DNA of 59,290 nucleotides from Lentibacillus salicampi (GTDB lineage: Bacteria > Bacillota > Bacilli > Bacillales > Amphibacillaceae). The stretch's first letter is position 1. Each line of letters begins with the position of its first letter. Shown here in pieces: positions 44,754 to 53,879 of the stretch. The notes beneath the pieces are model-generated. The model worked only from the letters and a program-made list of their open reading frames with translations. It was not told the DNA's origin and did no database searches. The DNA is taken from assembly GCF_004565465.1 (NCBI RefSeq), contig NZ_SRHY01000016.1:1-59290 (forward strand). Direction: 5' to 3'. Both the position numbers and the translations under genes were made by a program.

Positions 44754-45413
44754 TTACCCTTGCTCTCCATAACTTTCAATCATATTTGCCATATGGGCAT
44801 ATGAGCCGCCGGCAAGCAAAGCAGAAGCGACCAATACCGCTTCACTCAGTTCCTCTTTTGTAGCACCTTCCTTATCGGCATTTTTCGTATGGACGTCAAT
44901 GCAGTATGGGCAAAGCGTGGCATGGGCGACAGCAACCGCTATGATTTCCTTGAATTTTTTGCTCAATTCCCCTTCATTCATCGCCGCATGATTGAACTCT
45001 GAATAACCTTGAAATCCATATTTGGCATTTTTTCCCAGCTGATTAAGATTCTTCAGATTCGAACGCTCGTACAACGTATCAGCTGCACCGTCCGCAAGCG
45101 CATTATGCATATTTGTACTATGTGTGACGGCCCCGCCTGCTTCCACTGCGGATGTGACCATCACAGCTTCCACCAGTTCATTGAGGGAGACTCCTGCTTT
45201 CTTCGCATTTTTGGTATGCGTATCAATGCAATAAGGACATTGCGTAACATGAGCTACCGTTACGGCAATCATTTCCTTGTCCCTTCTGGTTAAGGTACTA
45301 TCTTTGAAAACACCATCATTAAACGCTCCGAAAGCCTTGATCTGCTCCGGCGCAAGCTCTTTCAATTGATTTAAATGCTGCGCATGACTCTTCTCGTAGA
45401 AATTATCAGCCAT
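44754..45413 (-). CDS. Tandem carboxymuconolactone-decarboxylase/AhpD-like protein
   Basis: 219 residues with two copies of the CMD (AhpD-like) domain. Each has an E-x-I-A-V-x-V-A-H-x-T-x-CPYCID-x-HTKNA core (around residues 47-68 and 160-180), so two CPYC redox pairs are present. Single-domain relatives are peroxidase adaptors or decarboxylases; the CxxC pairs favour a redox role. ATG follows TAAGGAGGAAATCAT. A MarR regulator is divergent 251 bp away. Confidence 0.85.
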   Translation of the reverse strand: MADNFYEKSHAQHLNQLKELAPEQIKAFGAFNDGVFKDSTLTRRDKEMIAVTVAHVTQCPYCIDTHTKNAKKAGVSLNELVEAVMVTSAVEAGGAVTHSTNMHNALADGAADTLYERSNLKNLNQLGKNAKYGFQGYSEFNHAAMNEGELSKKFKEIIAVAVAHATLCPYCIDVHTKNADKEGATKEELSEAVLVASALLAGGSYAHMANMIESYGEQG

Positions 45414-45664
45414 ATGATTTCCTCCTTAAAAAAATAAATTTATTTACCTATTGTCTTCATTTTACGCGTTCCTTTATTAAATAACTAGACGAAAATCCTG
45501 TCCTACCCTTATCGCCCTTTTGTGTCCTTATTTCAAATAATGTTCCCTAACACAGCGTTCATAAACATTATAAGCTACTGGACACCTCCTATAACTACTG
45601 ATATACTTATACAGTTACTCTCGTTAATCATTACCTAAGCTAACTATTGAAGGAGGTGTTCCCT

Positions 45665-46084
45665 ATGCAGTCTACGCAAACGTTTTTCCACCAGCTTATT
45701 CTGTTATACCGGCCATTTGAAAATCACTTGAATGAACAGTTGAACAAACATAACCTGCACCGGGCACAATGGACGATTTTGTACTACTTATACCATTACG
45801 GCCCATCAACAAATGTGGACATCTCTCATTATCAGGCTGTGGAAAAACCAACCATCACCAGAACCATTAGTCGCCTGGAGCAGTTAGGTTATGTTGAGCA
45901 GACCAAAGGGAAAGACAAGCGCGAAAAGCGCATACAACTTACGGATCTCGGTATAACCGTTTATGAGAATGTCCGTGTCACCATTGATCAATTTGAACAG
46001 GAAATTTTAGATGGTATATCAGAAGAGGAACAATTGAACACGATTCGCATTATGGAAAAAATCAGGAACAATTTAATGAAGTAA
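45665..46084 (+). CDS. MarR-family transcriptional regulator
   Basis: 139 residues with the winged-helix core QWTILYYLYHYGPSTNVDIS, EKPTITRTISRLEQLGYVEQ and the wing GKDKREKRIQLTDLG. ATG 45665 follows GAAGGAGGTGTTCCCT. There is no cysteine, so it is not a thiol redox switch of the OhrR/YodB type. It precedes an MFS gene by 12 bp, a classic regulator-efflux pair, and is divergent from the CMD/NmrA-like genes. Confidence 0.88.
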   Translation: MQSTQTFFHQLILLYRPFENHLNEQLNKHNLHRAQWTILYYLYHYGPSTNVDISHYQAVEKPTITRTISRLEQLGYVEQTKGKDKREKRIQLTDLGITVYENVRVTIDQFEQEILDGISEEEQLNTIRIMEKIRNNLMK

Positions 46085-46096
46085 GGAGACAGATTC

Positions 46097-47318
46097 GTGA
46101 ATCAAACAAGAGCTAAACTATGGACAAAAGATTTTATCATCGTATCGTCGGCGAATTTTTTCTTATACTTAGTTTTTTATTTATTATTGGTCACCATGGC
46201 TGTCTATGCAGTCGAGCAATTTAATGTTCCCGAGAGTCAAGGTGGCCTTGTAACTGGTATTTTTATTGTCGGAACATTAATCGGACGGCTGTTTATTGGG
46301 CGTATGATTACCACAATCGGTTATAAGCGATGCTGCACGCCGGTCTAATCTTTTTTATTCTGATATCGTTTCTTTATTTTATAAAGGTCGGCATCACTTT
46401 TCTGCTTATAACGCGCCTGTTGCATGGCATTGCATTAGGGATGGCGAGTACGGCCACAGGAACGATTGTAGCTGAGGTTATCCCACAAGTACGCAGAGGA
46501 GAGGGAATAAGCTATTACAGCATGAGCATTACATTGGCTACAGCAATTGGCCCTTTCATCGGACTATTCATGAGTCAGCACACCAGCTTTACAGTGATTT
46601 TCAGCTTTTGTCTTGCCCTGGGGATCATTAGTTTCATCATTGCACTGTTTTTAAACGTACCAGTCGTGGAAAAACCACCGAAAGATGCTAAGAATGCTAA
46701 ATTTAAGCTATCAGACTTTGTTGAGCCAAACGCATTGCCGATTGCCCTCATCATTCTTATCGTATCCCTTGGTTATTCCAGTGTCCTTTCATTTATTAAT
46801 TTTTATGCGATTGAAATTGACCTAGTCGAAATGGCAAGCCTGTTTTTTGTTATCTATGCCGTGGCAATCCTGGTGTCACGCCCATTCACAGGGCGGCTAA
46901 TGGATATAAAAGGTGCCAATTCGGTAATGTACCCAGCATTTATCTTATTCGCTGCAGGGTTATTCCTGTTAAGTACAGCTGAAACCGGCCTGTCATTATT
47001 ATTGGCTGGAGTTCTGATTGGACTCGGTTTTGGAAATATGCAATCAACAACCCAGGCGATCGCGGTGAAAGTGACGCCGCCGTATCGGGTGGGGCTGGCC
47101 ACTTCAACATACTATATCGCGCTTGATGCTGTCTGGGCTTTGGACCATATGTACTGGGATTCGTCATCCCATTCACGGGGTATCAGAATTTGTACATTAT
47201 AATCGGGGTGATGATCCTGGCAACAACTGTCCTCTATTACTTCCTTCATGGTAAAAAGGGAAGCTTAACCCGATCAACTATCCATTCGATTGAAACGGGA
47301 AATACAGAAGCGAATTAA
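46097..47318 (+). pseudogene. MFS efflux transporter with two frameshifts
   Basis: Begins at GTG 46097 after AAGGAGACAGATTC and reads typical MFS helices (FIVSSANFFLYLVFYLLLVT ... GLVTGIFIVGTLIGRLFIGR), then shifts near 46330-46345 into the frame LHAGLIFFILISFLYFIKVG. A second shift near 47135 is followed by GFGPYVLGFVIPFTGYQNLY, YIIIGVMILATTVLYYFLHG and ends at TAA 47316. All twelve-helix material seems to be present, so the damage is recent, or the shifts are sequencing errors. It is paired with marR. Confidence 0.8.
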
Positions 47319-47383
47319 GAAAAGCTGGGGATCTCACATTATTTGTGAAACTTTGCTCAAACTAACAGAAAAGGAGGAGTTCC

Positions 47384-47476
47384 ATGAGTACTGATCAAGG
47401 TAAAAAGAAAAAGAGTAAAGAAGAATTAAACGCCATGAAAGGCGGTAAAGAGAGACATCGCCGAAATCGGTCTTAA
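47384..47476 (+). CDS. Very small basic protein (30 residues)
   Basis: MSTDQGKKKKSKEELNAMKG continues GKERHRRNRS. ATG lies six nt after AAAGGAGGAG, a near-perfect ribosome-binding site, and a strong terminator follows 10 bp after the stop, which together argue for a real gene. The lysine/arginine-rich composition resembles small spore or nucleic-acid-binding proteins, but no family is recognised. Confidence 0.65.
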   Translation: MSTDQGKKKKSKEELNAMKGGKERHRRNRS

Positions 47477-47486
47477 ATGTTATTTT

Positions 47487-47527
47487 GAAAATCAGGGAAT
47501 CCACCGCTGGGTTTCCCTGATTTTTTA
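47487..47527 (+). terminator. Terminator after the small basic gene
   Basis: AAAATCAGGGAA and TTCCCTGATTTTTT with a 14-base loop; the A run also makes it usable by the convergent antiporter gene. Confidence 0.85.
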
Positions 47528-47548
47528 GTGAGATGATAGTGTAAAATC

Positions 47549-48610
47549 TCAAATAAAATAAAAGCCAATTCCCATGATTACATAAGCGGCTAATAATACT
47601 GCACCGTCAAACCAATTTGAATCGCCGTCATTGGAAAGCATGATCATGAGCAGTACACCAGTCACCATACTAATGAGTTCAGGCCACGTGAAGACAAGTG
47701 GCATCGATGTTGGAAAAATAAGTGACAGCAAAACAAGGATCGGCAAAACAAACATGGCTACTTGAAGGGTTGAACCGACAGCAATCTCCACGGCTACATC
47801 CATTTTATTTTTATAAGCCATTATGACTGCTGATGCATGTTCTGCAGCATTGCCAACGATTGCAACAATAATGACGCCAATAAATAGCTCTGACCAGCCA
47901 AACGTCTCTCCGACCACTTCGAATGTGCCGACAAGATGTTCTGAGACATAGGCAACAGCTATTGTTGCTATGAACAATACCACGATGGCTTTTATTTTTC
48001 CCCATTCAGGCTTCTCTTCTTTCTTCTTCTTCTCGTTCGGTTTATCCTGGTCCTGATAAATGCCACGGTGTGTTACAAATTTAAACAGCAGCGCGGCTAA
48101 ATATAAAAGGATTAAAATAATCGAAATACCGATACTAATGGTCATCGTATCCCGGTCATTCATCGTGTGCGTGAACACTTCCGGGATAACAAATGCAACA
48201 ATGACAGCAAAGATAAGCAGCCCTGCGTTATGGCGTGCCTCATGTACATCAAAAGATTGGCGTTTATATTTCAAACCACCGACAAAAAAAGAAAGTCCAG
48301 CAACTAGCAGTAAATTGCCCAATACTGATCCCGTTAATGAAGCTAGAACAATGCTGATAAGCCCAGCTTTAAGTGCAAAAATAGAAATAATCAGTTCCAC
48401 AGCATTACCGAATGTGGCATTAAGCAAACCACCAATCCGGGGCCCCATGACAATCGCCAGGCTTTCAGTCGCCCTTCCGATAATACTGGCTAAAGCAACA
48501 ATGGTTACACAGTATACAATAAACATAATCACAGCCGACCATTGCAAGATGGATCCGATGACTGAGATTGGTACGCCAACGATCCCCAAAGCCGTAAATA
48601 ACTTATTCAT
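47549..48610 (-). CDS. cax: Ca2+/H+ antiporter (CAX/ChaA, YfkE-like)
   Basis: 353 residues with about eleven helices in two homologous halves. The cation-binding alpha repeats are LLNATFGNAVELIISIFALK and IVGNAAEHASAVIMAYKNKM, and a lysine-rich loop (KPNEKKKKEEKPEWGK) separates the halves. B. subtilis YfkE, of nearly the same length, exchanges cytoplasmic Ca2+ for protons. Start at ATG 48610 (or TTG 48613) after GGCAGGAA; the longer frame to 48733 has no such site. Confidence 0.9.
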   Translation of the reverse strand: MNKLFTALGIVGVPISVIGSILQWSAVIMFIVYCVTIVALASIIGRATESLAIVMGPRIGGLLNATFGNAVELIISIFALKAGLISIVLASLTGSVLGNLLLVAGLSFFVGGLKYKRQSFDVHEARHNAGLLIFAVIVAFVIPEVFTHTMNDRDTMTISIGISIILILLYLAALLFKFVTHRGIYQDQDKPNEKKKKEEKPEWGKIKAIVVLFIATIAVAYVSEHLVGTFEVVGETFGWSELFIGVIIVAIVGNAAEHASAVIMAYKNKMDVAVEIAVGSTLQVAMFVLPILVLLSLIFPTSMPLVFTWPELISMVTGVLLMIMLSNDGDSNWFDGAVLLAAYVIMGIGFYFI

Positions 48611-48735
48611 CAATCGAATTCCTGCCTTCCTTACCCGGTTAAAAATAGAATAACCATGTAAGGATGATATTATGAAGCAAGGATCGATTATTTCCATAAG
48701 TACTGCACGCTGGTCAGATGCAGCAGGTTTCAAAT

Positions 48736-49206
48736 TTACCGTTCTTCTATATTTTGAAGAATACCATAGACGTCGGGAGCGGCTTTATCCATTCGAACCG
48801 GTTTCCATTCCTGATTCACCCACATATGCATGGTGGTTCCTTTTGCGAGCAGTTCGCCAAAAGGTTCAGCTGTTTGTGCTTCGTCGTTTTGCATGAATTC
48901 TTCCTCAGTCACTTTTCGCGCTTCATATGTAAACTCGAGCCTTACCGGCGAATAGCTGGCTACTCTTGTAAACACAGCAACGCAGTCATCATACCAAGCT
49001 GATTTTTTATAGGTAACATTGACATCCAGTACCGGTAGAAGAAATCCCAAACGTTCCATTTTGCTGTATGTCAAACCATAATGGCGCATACATTCCGTGC
49101 GGGCATTTTCAAACCATGTTATATAATTACCATGATGCACGACCCCCATTCGGTCTGTATCCTTATATGGCACACGAAAATTTGTCTGATGCCACATATG
49201 TGTCAT
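48736..49206 (-). CDS. Acyl-CoA thioesterase (YbgC/4HBT family)
   Basis: 156 residues of the hotdog fold. The signature YKDTDRMGVVHHGNYITWFE includes the catalytic aspartate of YbgC-like thioesterases, and ARTECMRHYGLTYSKMERLG follows. It would hydrolyse acyl-CoA thioesters in the cytoplasm. It is the last gene of a ketosynthase-ligase-thioesterase cluster on one strand (gaps 22 and 43 bp), which points to processing of one acyl substrate. ATG has GGGGGGACTAAC upstream. Confidence 0.88.
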   Translation of the reverse strand: MTHMWHQTNFRVPYKDTDRMGVVHHGNYITWFENARTECMRHYGLTYSKMERLGFLLPVLDVNVTYKKSAWYDDCVAVFTRVASYSPVRLEFTYEARKVTEEEFMQNDEAQTAEPFGELLAKGTTMHMWVNQEWKPVRMDKAAPDVYGILQNIEER

Positions 49207-49228
49207 GTTAGTCCCCCCTATCTTAAGT

Positions 49229-50968
49229 TTAATTATTTTTTCCGAAGAGCTTTTCTTCTGCTTGTTCCTGCAGACGGAATTTCTGCACTTTACCGGTACT
49301 CGTCATCGGCCAATCGGAAGCTTCGACAAACCAAACGTGACGAGGGTTTTTAAAACGTGCAAGCTGTGACGAACACCAGTCAATAATATCTCGTCGTGTA
49401 CACGTTTCACCCTGTTTCAGCTCAATAAAGGCAGCACCTGTTTCAGTCGTTAACTTATCCGGTACGCCGACGATATTCACTTGATTGACTGCCGGGTGCT
49501 GGGAGATAACTACTTCCACCTCGCGCGGTGAAACCAATTCACCGGAAACTTTATACATTTCCTTACTTCTGCCGAGGAGCTGAATATAACCATTCTCATC
49601 AACCTTTCCAACATCCCCTGTCCGCAGCCAGCCGTCTTTATCAATAACTTCCGCTGTTTCTTCCGGTTTATTGTAATAGCCATGGGAAACCGTAACGCCC
49701 CTTACGGCCAATTCACCCACGGAACCGTCCGGCATCGTTTCACCTGTATCCACGTCAATCGTCTTATACTCAACAGCACTGCCATCAAATTCCGGAAGGC
49801 CGCTGACACCGCCAATTTTAGGACGGCCAACCCTGGAAGAAATACACTCCAACGCATCACCGATTTCCGTCGTCACGCCTGATGACGCTACCTCTGTCTG
49901 TCCGTAGCCGGTAATCGTCTCGGTCAGACCCAGCACATCAATCGCTTTTTCCCATACAGGAATTGGAGCTGGCGCCGCACCGCACCACATCGCAAAAAGA
50001 TTGGATAAATCAAATTCAGAGACACGCGGGTGATTCACTAATGAAACCAGGGTAGACGGGACACAAAGATAATCGTTTGCTTTATACTTCTCCATTAATT
50101 GCAATGACAGAAGCGGCGATGCCCCAAGTGCTGATATGAAGGAACCGCCGACAAAGGACATGGCAAAAATCGCTTCAATAATCGCAAAGCAGTGATAGAA
50201 TGGAAGTGGCGCAAACGTCACGCGGCCATCCCCAATCGCCCTGCTCATACAAGTGCCATAGCCGCAGCGGAGGAGCATATCATCGGTAAGCATCACACCT
50301 TTTGGACTCCCTGTTGAACCAGAAGTGTACATAATAATGGCCACTTCATCCGAATAACGTGATTCACGCCATCTTTCATCCATTTCTTCCCCGGAAACAT
50401 TATCTGCCCCTTCCAGAAATGTATCCCATGTCAGAAAGCGGTCATCAACCGGTTCTTCATCCCCATTTGGAAGGCAGATAACTTTCTTTAATTGGCTGTG
50501 TGTCTGAAAACTGTCATCATCCAGTAATTCAGCGACTGCTTGTCCATGTTGCTTGTCTTTTACCGTTTGATGTAACATCAGATACTTTGAATCCGATTGG
50601 GATATGATATAGTCGAGCTCATCTTTAGCAAGCATTGCATTGATCGGGATAAAAACGGCGCCAACGATGGAGGAAGCGATCATTAATGATGGATAAGTGG
50701 CATCATTATCCATTAGAACAGCAATATGATCTCTTCGCTTCACCCCAAGTTTTATGAACGCTTTGGCGTATTGAACCGCTCGATCCCAGACTTCGCCGTA
50801 TGTAAGTTCTTCGTAATTGATATACATATATGGTCTGTCTTGATAGTGATGACATGCTTTTGAAAAGTGACCGGCAACCGTATCACGCGGCCACACTGGA
50901 AAACGGGCTTCCAATGCTTTACGTCTTGCCGACACACTTTGTTTTAGTGTCGTTTGATTTGCTGACAT
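49229..50968 (-). CDS. AMP-binding acyl-CoA synthetase
   Basis: 579 residues. The ATP/AMP motif IIMYTSGSTGSPKGVML, the A5-type TGYGQTEVASSGV, A8 GWLRTGDVGKVDENGYIQLL and the catalytic lysine region TSTGKVQKFRL are all intact. It activates a carboxylic acid as AMP ester and transfers it to CoA; the FadD3-like length and context fit a medium- or long-chain fatty acid. Lies between the ketosynthase and thioesterase genes. Confidence 0.9.
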   Translation of the reverse strand: MSANQTTLKQSVSARRKALEARFPVWPRDTVAGHFSKACHHYQDRPYMYINYEELTYGEVWDRAVQYAKAFIKLGVKRRDHIAVLMDNDATYPSLMIASSIVGAVFIPINAMLAKDELDYIISQSDSKYLMLHQTVKDKQHGQAVAELLDDDSFQTHSQLKKVICLPNGDEEPVDDRFLTWDTFLEGADNVSGEEMDERWRESRYSDEVAIIMYTSGSTGSPKGVMLTDDMLLRCGYGTCMSRAIGDGRVTFAPLPFYHCFAIIEAIFAMSFVGGSFISALGASPLLSLQLMEKYKANDYLCVPSTLVSLVNHPRVSEFDLSNLFAMWCGAAPAPIPVWEKAIDVLGLTETITGYGQTEVASSGVTTEIGDALECISSRVGRPKIGGVSGLPEFDGSAVEYKTIDVDTGETMPDGSVGELAVRGVTVSHGYYNKPEETAEVIDKDGWLRTGDVGKVDENGYIQLLGRSKEMYKVSGELVSPREVEVVISQHPAVNQVNIVGVPDKLTTETGAAFIELKQGETCTRRDIIDWCSSQLARFKNPRHVWFVEASDWPMTSTGKVQKFRLQEQAEEKLFGKNN

Positions 50969-51011
50969 GGTTTCTCCTCCTCATCTATAAATAATAACTT
51001 GTCACAAATAA

Positions 51012-52241
51012 TCATACTTTTTTAAAGGCAAGGACAGCATTATGCCCGCCGAATCCAAAGCCGTTGGATAAAGCGATGTTAATGTTGCCTTCTTTTGCTT
51101 TATTGGCCACATAATCCAAATCACATTCCGGATCCGGATTTTCCAGATTGATTGTCGGCGGGAAAGTATTTTCTCTCACACTATTTAATGTAACAATTGC
51201 TTCGGCACCGCCTGCTGCCCCAAACATATGACCCGTCATGGATTTGGTCGAACTGACCTTGAGACGGTGGGCCTGATCACCGAATACGTCTTTAATCGCT
51301 TTTGTTTCGGAAATATCACCTGATGGTGTACTCGTCCCATGAGCATTAATGTAATCCACGTCTTCCGGCTTAGCCTCGGCCCGTTCTATCGCCAATTCCA
51401 TTGCTTTGGCCGCACCCTGATAATCCGGCTCCGTTATATGATAGGCATCTGTTGTGCTGCCATAGCCAACAATTTCGCCAAGCATTGGGGCACCACGTTC
51501 TTTCGCATGTTCATATTCTTCAAGAAATAGCACACCGGCACCCTCTGACATAACAAACCCGTCCCGGTCTTGATCGAATGGCCGCGATGCTGCTTCAGGT
51601 GTGTCATTTTTGGTTGACATGGCGCGCATTTTTGAAAAACCCGCAAAATAAAGTGGCGTAATCGTCGCCTCTGCCCCGCCGGCTAAAATCACATCTGAAT
51701 AGCCATGCGCAATATTTAAATAAGCCTCTCCAATCGCGTGATTACTTGTTGCACATGCAGAAACAGCAGCGAAACTTGGCCCGCGAAAGCCAGTCTTGAT
51801 TGCTGTTAAACCAGCAGCCATATTATTGATCATCGTCGGAATTAGAAACGGTGACACCCGTCTCGTACCTTTTTCGAGCATCGTTTCATGATTTTTCAGC
51901 AGCGTCTGCAAACCCCCGGTTCCTGACCCGATATATACACCGGCACGATCCTTATCGAGTGCTTTCAGATTTACTTTTGACTGTTCCAGCGCCTGAACCG
52001 CTGCAGCAAAACCATACTGTGTAAACAAATCATACCGTTTTATTTCCTTTGCTTCGAGATACTTTTCAACCGGGAAATCGTCAATATAGCCGGCGATTTT
52101 TGTGTTGATATCCGCATACGCTTCTGATTCCAGCCGCCTAATCCCGGATGCGCCCTTTTGGATGTTATCCCAGAAGGTAGTCACATCGTTTCCCAGTGGT
52201 GATACAACACCCTGTCCTGTTACAACAACTCTGCGTTTCAC
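51012..52241 (-). CDS. FabF-type 3-oxoacyl-ACP synthase II
   Basis: 409 residues. The catalytic triad is complete: C163 in AAVSACATSNHAIGEAYLNI, histidine in YINAHGTSTPSGDI and K-x-x-x-GH in KSMTGHMFGAAGGAEA. GTG 52241 follows AGGGAGAATTAGT; the frame to 52313 includes the leader. The housekeeping fabF is normally in a fabH-fabF operon; here it is next to an acyl-CoA ligase and thioesterase, so this may be a paralogue for a special acyl chain. That is inference, since the rest of the genome is not seen. Confidence 0.88.
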   Translation of the reverse strand: MKRRVVVTGQGVVSPLGNDVTTFWDNIQKGASGIRRLESEAYADINTKIAGYIDDFPVEKYLEAKEIKRYDLFTQYGFAAAVQALEQSKVNLKALDKDRAGVYIGSGTGGLQTLLKNHETMLEKGTRRVSPFLIPTMINNMAAGLTAIKTGFRGPSFAAVSACATSNHAIGEAYLNIAHGYSDVILAGGAEATITPLYFAGFSKMRAMSTKNDTPEAASRPFDQDRDGFVMSEGAGVLFLEEYEHAKERGAPMLGEIVGYGSTTDAYHITEPDYQGAAKAMELAIERAEAKPEDVDYINAHGTSTPSGDISETKAIKDVFGDQAHRLKVSSTKSMTGHMFGAAGGAEAIVTLNSVRENTFPPTINLENPDPECDLDYVANKAKEGNINIALSNGFGFGGHNAVLAFKKV

Positions 52242-52451
52242 ACTAATTCTCCCTTTCAAAAGGTATCCATTTTCTATGTACAGTGACGCTTTACATATCC
52301 TGTATTTTAACATAATGAAGAAAATTATGTTTCATATGTCACAAACGAAAGGTCATATAAAATATTTTCAATAGCCGTCGCATTCATTTATAATAAAAGA
52401 CACCTTGAACCATTGTTTCTTAGACAGTCACTTTAAAAAGGAGAGATACAT

Positions 52452-53438
52452 ATGAACAATAAAATTAAATTGGGAATCGTCGGCTACGGTAATCTTGGAA
52501 AAGGTACCGTCAAAGCCATTAAAGCAACTGATGACCTGGAATTAGTTGCCGTTTTCACCAGAAGAGATCCGGAAACACTGGAACTTGATGATCCTGATGT
52601 AAAAGCTGTACATATTGATCATGCCAGTAATTACCAAAATGATATTGATGTTATGCTGCTTTGTGGCGGGTCTGCAACAGACTTACCTGAACAAACCCCG
52701 CACTTTGCAAGCATGTTCAATACGGTGGACAGCTACGATACGCACGCAAAAATTCCTGAGTTTTATCAATCGGTTAACGAATCAGCAACCAAACACCATA
52801 CAACCGCCATTATCTCAGTAGGCTGGGACCCGGGCTTATTCTCGATCAATCGTGTTATGGGTGAAGCCATTTTGCCTAATGGCGGAAACTACTCATTCTG
52901 GGGGAAAGGACTCAGCCAGGGACATTCTGATGCCGTCAGAAGAGTCAACGGTGTGAAAAGTGGTGTACAATACACAATTCCCTCTGAGGGAGCCATTGAA
53001 AAAGTACGCAACGGAGAAAACCCAGACCTGACAACCGCGGAAAAACATCGCCGTGTTTGCTATATTGTTCCTGAAGAAGGAGCGGATAAAGCAGCCATCG
53101 AACATGAAATCAAAACGATGCCGAACTATTTCGCTGACTATGATACAGAAGTCAATTTTATTTCAGAGGAAGAGTTGAATCGCGACCATTCAAAAGCACC
53201 TCATGGTGGATTTGTTATACAAAGTGGGAACACAGGTGAAGGCAACAAACAAATTTACGAGTTCTCGCTTACATTAGACAGTAATCCTGAGTTTACGTCA
53301 AGTGTATTAGTCGCATATGCGAGAGCAGCATACAGATTAAGTCAAGAAAAACAGTATGGTGCCAAAACGGTTTATGATGTCGCGCCAGGTTATATTTCAC
53401 CACGATCAGCAGAGGAATTAAGAAAGCATTATTTATAA
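52452..53438 (+). CDS. ddh: meso-Diaminopimelate D-dehydrogenase
   Basis: 328 residues. NADP site KLGIVGYGNLGKGTVKAIKA, then GSATDLPEQTPHFASMFNTV, SVGWDPGLFSINRVMGEAIL, FWGKGLSQGHSDAVRRVNGV and the C-terminal substrate loop APHGGFVIQSGNTGEGNKQI. This is the classical Ddh, catalysing reductive amination of L-tetrahydrodipicolinate directly to meso-DAP, a one-step route to lysine and cell-wall DAP. It is monocistronic with AAAAGGAGAGATACAT at the ATG. Confidence 0.95.
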   Translation: MNNKIKLGIVGYGNLGKGTVKAIKATDDLELVAVFTRRDPETLELDDPDVKAVHIDHASNYQNDIDVMLLCGGSATDLPEQTPHFASMFNTVDSYDTHAKIPEFYQSVNESATKHHTTAIISVGWDPGLFSINRVMGEAILPNGGNYSFWGKGLSQGHSDAVRRVNGVKSGVQYTIPSEGAIEKVRNGENPDLTTAEKHRRVCYIVPEEGADKAAIEHEIKTMPNYFADYDTEVNFISEEELNRDHSKAPHGGFVIQSGNTGEGNKQIYEFSLTLDSNPEFTSSVLVAYARAAYRLSQEKQYGAKTVYDVAPGYISPRSAEELRKHYL

Positions 53439-53582
53439 GACACGGTTGAACAGAGCTCCCTTACTTTATTTCTTTTATTTGTGTTCGACTGTAGCTTTGA
53501 AATAAAGTCTGATCAAAATGGATGTTTATCCAATAGATTGATGAAGAAGCCTGAAAGTAACATGTTTAAATGGTTTAAAATA

Positions 53583-53621
53583 ACTGGAGCTGATCCTCAA
53601 AACAAAAGGATCAGCTTTATT
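53583..53621. terminator. Bidirectional terminator between ddh and copZ
   Basis: AGCTGATCCT and AGGATCAGCT pair across CAAAACAAA, with A/T-rich flanks; it serves the two convergent genes. Confidence 0.78.
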
Positions 53622-53624
53622 TAT

Positions 53625-53834
53625 TTATGCCACAACATCGTAGCCTTGATCTTCCACAGCTTCACGCATGGCAGCAACTGTCACCTGTGCATCATTATAT
53701 GTCACATCAACTTTTCCACTGCTTAAATCGACTTCCGCGTCCGTCACGCCTTCAAGACCTTTCAAGACACCTTCAACAGATGATTGACAATGACCGCATG
53801 TCATACCTTTTACATCCAGCGTTATGTTTGTCAT
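53625..53834 (-). CDS. copZ: Copper chaperone CopZ
   Basis: 69-residue HMA domain. C13 and C16 in VKGMTCGHCQSSVE bind Cu(I); the fold ends ...AVEDQGYDVVA. It carries Cu(I) to the ATPase CopA and to CsoR. ATG follows GAAAGGGGGTGAAATGGA. It is the last gene of csoR-copA-copZ, with 45 bp between copA and copZ. Confidence 0.95.
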   Translation of the reverse strand: MTNITLDVKGMTCGHCQSSVEGVLKGLEGVTDAEVDLSSGKVDVTYNDAQVTVAAMREAVEDQGYDVVA

Positions 53835-53879
53835 TCCATTTCACCCCCTTTCAGAAAGATGTTTAACGTTTTCTCTTCG

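Noticed and set aside
48060..48653. 197-codon plus-strand frame inside the Ca2+/H+ antiporter
   Set aside because: Antisense shadow of a membrane protein gene. It has no family features and no independent ribosome-binding site.
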